Assembly: GCA_020249505.1 (NCBI GenBank)
Contig: JADCFN010000064.1
Coordinates: 24,288-88,287, forward strand
DNA length: 64,000 nucleotides
Source of the DNA: Roseomonas sp.
Lineage (GTDB): Bacteria; Pseudomonadota; Alphaproteobacteria; Acetobacterales; Acetobacteraceae
Direction: 5' to 3'
Below, in pieces: positions 58,823 through 64,000 of this stretch. A model generated the notes under the pieces. That model was not told the DNA's origin, ran no database searches, and saw only the letters and a list, made by a program, of their open reading frames with translations. The translations under genes were made by a program, and so were the position numbers. How positions within the stretch are numbered: position 1 is the first letter of the stretch; each line of letters starts with the position of its first letter.

Positions 58823-58927
58823 GGCACGCCTCCTTGGGTGATTTGGATTGTTGAAAAGCAATCTATGGTTGTGTTAAGGAAAAATCAACAATATTTTTGG
58901 ATGTGTCCAATGTTGTATTTCGCCAAA
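58823..58927. promoter_or_regulatory. AT-rich divergent promoter region of the exopolysaccharide locus
   Basis: This 105-bp gap between the heparinase-headed operon and the SLBB gene is much more AT-rich than its surroundings. It contains GATTG-N8-CAATC (58846-58863), and TTGTTGA (58848-58854) recurs inverted as TCAACAA (58885-58891). Such nested inverted repeats in a divergent promoter may be regulator sites. No confident -35/-10 pair was assigned. Confidence 0.45.
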
Positions 58928-61558
58928 ATGGAGAATCCGATCAAGAGCGCCATATGGTGCCTTAGCCTATTGTTTTTTGGGTTTTTTATTCCGAACCTTC
59001 CCGCTTCTGCACAACCGGGCGCACAATTTCTCGCCCCGCCCAGCCTACCGCCGAGCCTGCCCGGCGGGGCGAATTTGCCAAGCCTGCCACCGGGCGCACA
59101 GCGCGAGATTCTCGCCCGAGTCCTGGAAGCCGCTATCGCCCAGCCCGCCATACCTTCCGCCCCGGCACCCCAAGCCGCACCCCCTGCCCCGCGCCCGGCG
59201 CCCAATCTTTCCAGCATCGAAGCCTTCTTCGCTGAAAGGCTGGAACAGGCGGAACTCCGCCAATTCGGCTATGATACTTTCCGCGGCGGCGCCGCCCCAC
59301 CGCCAAGCTTCGGCGCCCTGCCCGGTTCCTATATTCTCGGCCCAGGGGATGAGGTGGTGGTCGCGCTACGCGGGCGCGCGCGGCAGACATTAACCCTCAA
59401 GATTGGGCGGGATGGCATGCTGCTGCTGCCCGAATTGCCGCCCATCCCGGCTGCCGGGCGCAGCCTTGCTGATCTCCGCGCCGATATGGAAAGCCGCGCA
59501 GCGCGGGAATTGGGCGGGTCAGAGGTATTCCTTTCCATCGGCGCCATCCGCCAGATCAGTGTTTTCGTGGGTGGCGAGGTGATGCGACCTGGCTTTCAGA
59601 CGCTCACCGCACTGGCCAGCGTTTTGGATGCTTTGGCAGCGGCTGAGGGGGTGCGGCGAAGCGGGTCCTTGCGGGCCATCAGGATTGAGGGGCCGGCGGG
59701 CTCTCGGCAGGTGGATCTCTACCCGCTGCTGGCCGATGTGCCCGGCGCGGCTGACCTGACGCTGCGGGAGGGTGAGCGTATTCTGGTGCCGCCACTTGGC
59801 GGCGTGGTCGCGATTGCCGGCGATGTCGCGCGGCCCGGCATTTATGAATTGCCCGCCCGCCAAGGCGCCATGCCGCTGGAAGATGCGCTGGTGCTGGCCG
59901 GCGGGCCGCTCCGCCCCAGTGGCAATCGGCTTTTGGTGCAGCAAAGCGATGCGCAAGGGCGGCGGAGTTTTGCAGAGCTTGCTGTCAGCGCGAGCCTCAA
60001 GCGCGGCGATGCGCTGCTGGTCCGGCCCGGGGCGGATGTGGCGGCCAATACTATTCGCCTTTCCGGGCATGTGGCGATGCCCATCACCCGCGCGGCTGGC
60101 GGGCGGCAGGGGCTTTCGGTGCGCGGCCTGATTGCGGATCATCGCCAATTGGGCCCTGATCCCTATACGCGTTTCGCCGTGGTGCTGCGCCCGGATCAGC
60201 GGAGCGGCCAGCGCCATTTGCTTGGCTTCGATCTGGCGCGTGCGCTGGAAGGGCGCGGCGGGCCGGCCTTGCGCGATGGCGATGAGGTGATTGTCTTCTC
60301 CCGCGCCGATATCCAATGGCTTTCAAGCAGCGCGCCGCAACGCGCCTTGCGTGGTGAGGCAAGCCAGATTCAGGGCGGCGAATGCGTGGCGCTGACGCAG
60401 CTTGCGCAAGCCGCGCAGGCCTCCCCCGCGCGATTTGCCCATGCGCGCGCCACAGGCTTTCCCGAAATGGGTGAGGCGCGCTGTCCGCGCATTTTCCAGG
60501 AAGCGCCGGAACTCGCGGGCTTCCTGCTGGATCATGCTGCGCTGGTGACAGGCGAGGTGCGCGCGCCGGGTCTTTACCCCATGATGGACAACACGCCTTT
60601 GGCCGATGCGCTTTCGGTGGCGGGGGGCGTGACGGCGCTTGGCAATGCAAGCGCGTCGGATGTGGCGCGCGAGCTGACAAACCCCGCACTGGCCGGGCAA
60701 GTCGTGCGTGTGAGCATGGGCGGCGCGGCGAAGCTTGTGTCGCCACGTCAGGCGCTGCGGATACCGCGACGCGAAGATTCGCTGGATAGCGGGCCGGTGC
60801 TGCTGCTGGGCGAATTCCGCAATCCGGGCAGCTATGAGTTGCGCCGCGGTGAGCGGCTTTCGGACGTGATTGCGCGCGCCGGCGGGCTGACGCCAGAGGC
60901 CTTCCCCTATGGCGCAGTCTTCACGCGGGAAAGCGTGCGTCACCGCCAGCAGGAAGGCTTTGCGCGCACGGCGCGTGATCTGGAGAGCAGCTTGGTGCAA
61001 TTGGCCTCAGGCCAGGCGCTGCCGGGTTCGCGCGGCGGGACGGCGGATGTTGGCGGTGCGATGAAGGCGGGGCGTGAATTGGCCGCAACCTTGCGGGAAG
61101 CGCGTGCCGCGGGCCGCGTGGTGGTGGAGGCCAATCCCGTGATCCTGCTGGCACGGCCCGATTTGGATATCTTGCTGGAACCTGGCGATGTGCTGGCCAT
61201 GCCGAAGCGCCCGCAGGATGTGACGGTGGTGGGCGCGGTATTGAACCCTGGCAGCCTGACCTTCCGCCAGGGCTGGCGCGCGGCGGAATACATCCAGGCC
61301 TCAGGCGGGGCGCAGCGCTTTGCCGATGCGTCGCGCGTTTTCGTGGTGCTACCGAATGGTGAGGCCGCGCCGGCAGGCCAGGGGTTTTTCCAAGACGGTG
61401 GGCCGCCCTTGGCGCCGGGGAGCCTTGTCATGCTGCCGCAGGACCCGGCGCCATTTGAGACCTGGGGCTATATTCGCGACGTCACGCAGATTTTGGGACA
61501 GCTCACGATTTCATCACTGGCCTTGGCAGTGGTTGCTCGGGAGGCGCGGCGCAATTAG
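58928..61558 (+). CDS. Polysaccharide export protein with multiple SLBB domains (Wza-like, oversized)
   Basis: An ~876-residue exported protein; ordinary Wza is about 380. A signal peptide (MENPIKSAIWCLSLLFFGFF to PASAQ) and a Pro/Ala-rich linker precede the Poly_export domain (YILGPGDEVVVALRGRARQT). Several SLBB-type repeats follow: SVFVGGEVMRPGFQTLTALA, VAIAGDVARPGIYELPARQG, ALVTGEVRAPGLYPMMDNTP, LLLGEFRNPGSYELRRGERL and VTVVGAVLNPGSLTFRQGWR. A last hydrophobic segment lies near the C-terminus. No lipobox cysteine is seen. The start is uncertain (ATGs at 58901, 58910 and 58928). It would form the outer-membrane exit for the polymer made by the divergent operon. Confidence 0.9.
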   Translation: MENPIKSAIWCLSLLFFGFFIPNLPASAQPGAQFLAPPSLPPSLPGGANLPSLPPGAQREILARVLEAAIAQPAIPSAPAPQAAPPAPRPAPNLSSIEAFFAERLEQAELRQFGYDTFRGGAAPPPSFGALPGSYILGPGDEVVVALRGRARQTLTLKIGRDGMLLLPELPPIPAAGRSLADLRADMESRAARELGGSEVFLSIGAIRQISVFVGGEVMRPGFQTLTALASVLDALAAAEGVRRSGSLRAIRIEGPAGSRQVDLYPLLADVPGAADLTLREGERILVPPLGGVVAIAGDVARPGIYELPARQGAMPLEDALVLAGGPLRPSGNRLLVQQSDAQGRRSFAELAVSASLKRGDALLVRPGADVAANTIRLSGHVAMPITRAAGGRQGLSVRGLIADHRQLGPDPYTRFAVVLRPDQRSGQRHLLGFDLARALEGRGGPALRDGDEVIVFSRADIQWLSSSAPQRALRGEASQIQGGECVALTQLAQAAQASPARFAHARATGFPEMGEARCPRIFQEAPELAGFLLDHAALVTGEVRAPGLYPMMDNTPLADALSVAGGVTALGNASASDVARELTNPALAGQVVRVSMGGAAKLVSPRQALRIPRREDSLDSGPVLLLGEFRNPGSYELRRGERLSDVIARAGGLTPEAFPYGAVFTRESVRHRQQEGFARTARDLESSLVQLASGQALPGSRGGTADVGGAMKAGRELAATLREARAAGRVVVEANPVILLARPDLDILLEPGDVLAMPKRPQDVTVVGAVLNPGSLTFRQGWRAAEYIQASGGAQRFADASRVFVVLPNGEAAPAGQGFFQDGGPPLAPGSLVMLPQDPAPFETWGYIRDVTQILGQLTISSLALAVVAREARRN

Positions 61559-61589
61559 CGCGTGTTCCGAAGCGGCCGGTTCGTTTATC

Positions 61590-61616
61590 CCGCTTGAACA
61601 TGCTTGTTTCAAGCGG
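61590..61616. terminator. Hairpin downstream of the SLBB gene
   Basis: CCGCTTGAA and TTCAAGCGG form a perfect 9-bp stem with a 9-nt loop, 31 bp after the SLBB stop. No T-run follows on either strand, so it may be a weak terminator or a remnant of a mobile-element end. Confidence 0.4.
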
Positions 61617-61645
61617 CGGCATCGCCTGCAGTGCCGGTATTGTAT

Positions 61646-61845
61646 CCGCCCCCTGTAGCTGCGCAGGAGGTCGAGAATGGTGACCTCATTCGCAGCCAAG
61701 GTGGGTACGCGCACCTGCTCGACATAGGTTGAGAACAAGGCGCCCTTGGGTTACCCAGGGCGCATCGGGACCGTGCCCGCAGCGGCCCCAGCCGCGCAGG
61801 GGGGCTTTTGGGTCTTGTTGCAGAACTCCGCATTAAAAAAGCGCG
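61646..61845 (-). pseudogene. IS630-family transposase relic
   Basis: On the minus strand, pieces of an IS630-type DDE transposase can be read across frames. [11 protein letters not shown] and, after a frame change, RGWGRCG correspond to the DETWTKTNMAPLRGW region; further on [18 protein letters not shown], followed by TILDLLRSYRG, corresponds to the YVEQVLVPTL...DNLGSHKG region. About 40 residues normally between these are missing, there is a stop codon between, and nothing after SYRG is preserved. It is therefore an internally deleted, non-functional fragment. Confidence 0.6.
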
Positions 61846-61848
61846 GGC

Positions 61849-62206
61849 GCTTCGGGGCAAGCTTGTCCTGATGGCCCTTCCAGCGGGCGCGCTTGAACGC
61901 GATGGGGAGATGTGGCTGTTCAATGCCCATATCCCGGAATGGCAGGCGGGTTCCTTCATGGCGCGGTTTGAGCCAAGGCGGCCACGGAAGTTGTTGTTGC
62001 ACCGGAAGCAGGCGCGCGAATTGATCGGCGCCATCACGCGCGACGGTGCGACGCTTGTGCCGCTGGATATTCATTTCAATGAACGCGGGCGGGCGAAGGT
62101 GCTGCTGGGCTTGGCTGAGGGCAAGAAAAAGCATGACAAACGGGCCGCGATTGCGGCGCGGGATTGGCAGCGGGATAAGGCGCGGTTGATGCGGGATAGG
62201 GGGTAG
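61849..62206 (+). pseudogene. smpB: 5'-truncated smpB (SsrA-binding protein) remnant
   Basis: The last ~95 codons are a clear SmpB C-terminus: [71 protein letters not shown] and [12 protein letters not shown]. The normal N-terminal ~50 residues (the tmRNA-binding start of the barrel with the G-T-E-V-K motif) are absent; homology fades just after about 61849, where the opposite-strand IS630 relic begins. An ORF does continue from a TTG at 61808 but through IS sequence. Since smpB is close to universal, an intact copy is expected elsewhere. Confidence 0.75.
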
Positions 62207-62256
62207 GTGTAATATAAGCTTACGTATATTGGGTTCGTCTTTCGAGGTGATGACAT

Positions 62257-62386
62257 ATGTTACGAAATGAACAATGGAAAAAAAATCGTTCAAATATAGC
62301 AGGCTTACGAAATTCGGCTTCTCTTTACGCAGATTTCAACGCTGGAAACAGCCGAGACATGTTTGGATCGTACAAGATACTAGCCC
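62257..62386 (+). pseudogene. Start of an AT-rich gene interrupted by the IS1380 element
   Basis: An ORF starts with ATG at 62257, preceded by GAGGTG with 8-nt spacing, and reads MLRNEQWKKNRSNIAGLRNS, then ASLYADFNAGNSRDMFGSY KILA, where the IS begins. Codon use is AT-rich and unlike the rest of the window. The last ~22 codons of the open frame lie inside the IS and are not part of the original gene. No family is recognised from 43 residues. The remainder, if present, would lie beyond base 64000. Confidence 0.5.
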
Positions 62387-62397
62387 GCATTATTCAC
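62387..62397 (+). repeat. IS1380 left terminal inverted repeat
   Basis: GCATTATTCAC; the exact reverse complement closes the window at 63990-64000. Beyond these 11 bp the two ends diverge. Confidence 0.8.
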
Positions 62398-62556
62398 GAT
62401 CCCCTTCGCCTTGTTGATTGTGTGCCTCCATTTTCTGCTGAGGCACATTGCTGACGCGGCTTCACTCCCGGACCACCTTTCCGGTTTTGTGTTGCGTATC
62501 GCGGGGTTTGTCGGTTGAGGTTTCTGTGGTTTGCGCTGGGGCATCCGCCCCTTATG

Positions 62557-63897
62557 TCAACAGGTCAGGCGCGGCAGGCGCTCAAGCGCCATGCGCAGCA
62601 CAGACCGATCGGGACAAGCGCTTGGCATATGCAGCAGGATACGGCTTTTCCTGCTGACCACCTGCGTTGCAATCTTCACCAGGCGCAATCGCAATGTATC
62701 GAATTGCGCAACATACCAAGAGGATCGCTTCGGCATCAGGCTGCGCAACGACCACAACAACCAGTAAGCGCCGGTATGCAGCATCAGCCGAAACTGATTG
62801 GCGGCTGCGCGCGTGCAGGAAGTTCGGTCTGCGGCAAGATGGCGCTTCCAGGCCTTGATATGGTTCTCCGCCTGCCCTCTGCGGCAGTAGATACCCTCAT
62901 ACAGTGACCGCGCAGAACCGCCTTTCAGGCTGGTGACGATGTAACGCGTATCAACCCCCTGCGGCCCAGCCTCGATACGGGCGATGATGCGCTCCACCCG
63001 CTTCCAGCTTGCGGCATCATCGTGGAACTCCTTATAGCGCCGGAGCTTGTCATCGCTCCGGGCAGCGGCCTGTCGCTGGCGAATGCTGACTTCAAGTGCC
63101 TCAACATGGCGCCGCAAGGTCTTTGTTGCCGCAACGCCAAAGATAAAATCCACCCGCGCCGCACGGCAAAAATCCAGCACCTCTGGTGCGCAATAGTGGC
63201 TGTCCGCGCGGAGCAGGATATCAACCCGTGGCCAATGGCGGCGGATCTCCTTGACCAGACGCCGCAGAAAGCAACGCAACTCAACACCCGTCGGGCGTTT
63301 GGCCGGGCGCAGCATGGCAGCAACAGGCCGGCCCGCCGCATCAAACACGACAATCGGCTGGAAGCCGTAATCATCGTGATAGGCATTGAACAGCCGCAAT
63401 TGCTGCCCGCCATGCACGGCATCAAACGTGTCATCAATATCAAGCGTGATGCACCGCGGCACCGTGCGAAAACTATCGCAGTAGAGTTCCACCATGGCGC
63501 GCGACATGCGGATCAGTGCGCGGGTATCGGGCGTATTCTCAAGTCGGGAGAGCGTGGGCTGCGAACAGAGCGCACCATCATCAGGCAGCCGACCATTGGC
63601 CAGCTTGAACACAGGATCGTGGCGCAGGCTATCGGCATCGTTGCCATCCTCATACGCCGCCGCGATCATCAGCAGCCGAAAGCGCAACATCTCCGCAACG
63701 CCATGCCGGATGCGTTCCGGCGCGCGCAGATCCCGCAGGCAGGCGGCCAATCGGCCCGCCACGCCAAGCCGCGCCTCAATCTCACGAAGCGCCAGAAGCC
63801 CGCCATCAGAGGACATGTCCCCGCCGTCAAAGCGGGCAATCAGCGACTTGCCAGAAACAGGTGACAGGCTGGGCAGAGATGGGGTAGTTTCCGTCAC
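62557..63897 (-). CDS. IS1380 family transposase
   Basis: A 446-residue DDE transposase. N-terminal FDGGDMSSDGGLLALREIEA, LRHDPVFKLANGRLP, SQPTLSRLEN, TLDIDDTFDAVHGGQQLRLF (catalytic DDT), LLRADSHYCAPEVLDFCRAA (second catalytic aspartate) and YCRRGQAENHIKAWKRHLAA (catalytic glutamate in the GQAEN motif) are all present and in order. It starts with GTG at 63897, about 100 bp inside the right inverted repeat. Full length with no stop or frameshift, so likely functional. Confidence 0.95.
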   Translation of the reverse strand: MTETTPSLPSLSPVSGKSLIARFDGGDMSSDGGLLALREIEARLGVAGRLAACLRDLRAPERIRHGVAEMLRFRLLMIAAAYEDGNDADSLRHDPVFKLANGRLPDDGALCSQPTLSRLENTPDTRALIRMSRAMVELYCDSFRTVPRCITLDIDDTFDAVHGGQQLRLFNAYHDDYGFQPIVVFDAAGRPVAAMLRPAKRPTGVELRCFLRRLVKEIRRHWPRVDILLRADSHYCAPEVLDFCRAARVDFIFGVAATKTLRRHVEALEVSIRQRQAAARSDDKLRRYKEFHDDAASWKRVERIIARIEAGPQGVDTRYIVTSLKGGSARSLYEGIYCRRGQAENHIKAWKRHLAADRTSCTRAAANQFRLMLHTGAYWLLWSLRSLMPKRSSWYVAQFDTLRLRLVKIATQVVSRKSRILLHMPSACPDRSVLRMALERLPRLTC

Positions 63898-63989
63898 GGC
63901 GGGTGTGGCCTTTGAATGCGTGGGTTTTGAAATTCAACAGCAAAATCATACGATATCTCAAAAGAATATACCACATCCGCCAACTCTTG

Positions 63990-64000
63990 GTGAATAATGC
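63990..64000 (-). repeat. IS1380 right terminal inverted repeat
   Basis: GTGAATAATGC, reverse complement of the left repeat at 62387-62397, ending exactly at the window edge. Confidence 0.8.

Larger units (their letters stand above)
61559..62386. other. Gene-poor scar region without an intact gene
   Basis: These 828 bp follow the SLBB gene and hold no intact coding gene. In order they contain a hairpin (61590-61616), an IS630-type transposase relic on the minus strand, a 5'-truncated smpB on the plus strand, and an AT-rich stretch with the start of an ORF that is cut by the IS1380 element at 62387. The base composition falls sharply after 62206, suggesting acquired DNA. Confidence 0.7.
62387..64000 (-). 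mobile_element. IS1380-family insertion sequence, complete (1614 bp)
   Basis: Terminal inverted repeats GCATTATTCAC (62387-62397) and GTGAATAATGC (63990-64000) match over 11 of 11 bp and flank a single IS1380-type transposase gene. The 1614-bp length fits the family (about 1.6-1.7 kb). The right end coincides with the last base of the window, so the target duplication cannot be checked; the left flank is TAGCCC. The transposase is intact and no frameshift was seen, so the element may be active. Confidence 0.88.

Noticed and set aside
62257..62454. 65-residue ORF as a complete gene
   Set aside because: It crosses the IS1380 left end at 62387, so its last third is IS sequence; kept only as an interrupted fragment.
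1..64000. CRISPR arrays, tRNA, rRNA, plasmid origin or prophage
   Set aside because: No regularly spaced direct repeats, no cloverleaf with CCA-type end, no rRNA-like sequence and no phage or replication genes were seen; xerD here is the housekeeping recombinase, not a phage integrase.

Overview
The window reads as a chromosomal segment of a GC-rich alphaproteobacterium, most likely Rhodospirillales/Acetobacteraceae (Roseomonas-like). This is an inference from strong G/C third-position codon use, a hisF-hisE pair, a COQ7-type hydroxylase, a fused aroK-aroB gene, Bug-type (tripartite tricarboxylate) receptors and a 41-residue L36. No rRNA, tRNA or CRISPR array was seen. Genes are dense and many neighbours overlap by 1-4 nt (ATGA, TGATG, GTGA), so most of the window is organised as translationally coupled operons.

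Layout. 0-6.3 kb: a partial flavin monooxygenase and a TetR regulator, divergent from a 4-hydroxyphenylacetate-hydroxylase-family enzyme and a class III CoA-transferase, then an SDR and a large FAD dehydrogenase. 6.4-13.5 kb: a sugar kinase and an amide/peptide-hydrolase island (M81, two M20-type, HDAC-like deacetylase, M19 dipeptidase). 13.5-21.4 kb: a dsbB-coq7-hypothetical operon, GST, cupin, DadA-like oxidase, a small secreted protein, OxyR-like regulator, TerB-like protein, an unusual acyl-CoA dehydrogenase and rpmJ. 21.4-27.6 kb: type II NADH dehydrogenase, glcD-glcE without an adjacent glcF, hisF-hisE and yqgE. 27.8-36.5 kb: a C-P lyase locus (phnF-phnM divergent from phnGHIJKLM plus a 2H phosphoesterase, with convergent phnN). 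36.5-47.6 kb: HpcH-type aldolase, a split Fe-S (HdrC/HdrB or GlcF-like) pair with RidA, an MFS exporter, accA, xerD, a tiny membrane protein, aroKB, an enolase-superfamily enzyme and two divergent Bug receptors. 47.6-61.6 kb: an exopolysaccharide locus, nine genes on the minus strand diverging from a very large SLBB-domain export protein. 61.6-64.0 kb: a scar with an IS630-type transposase relic fused to a 5'-truncated smpB, then an AT-rich ORF cut by an IS1380-family element whose right inverted repeat ends exactly at base 64000.

How parts work together. The phn genes form a nearly complete phosphonate-degradation pathway, with two PhnM paralogues and a 2H phosphoesterase where PhnP might be expected. 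The exopolysaccharide genes provide a lipid-linked initiator (PglC-like transferase), precursor supply (UDP-sugar 4,6-dehydratase, aminotransferase, 2-epimerase), two glycosyltransferases, a Wzy/WaaL-like polymerase, a Wzz-like protein, a heparinase-family lyase and an outer-membrane exporter. The most noteworthy signals are the acyl-CoA dehydrogenase lacking both usual catalytic glutamates, the perfect hairpin burying the ribosome-binding site of the GST gene, the lysine-rich HisE extension, the split GlcF-like pair and the IS630/smpB and IS1380 scars.
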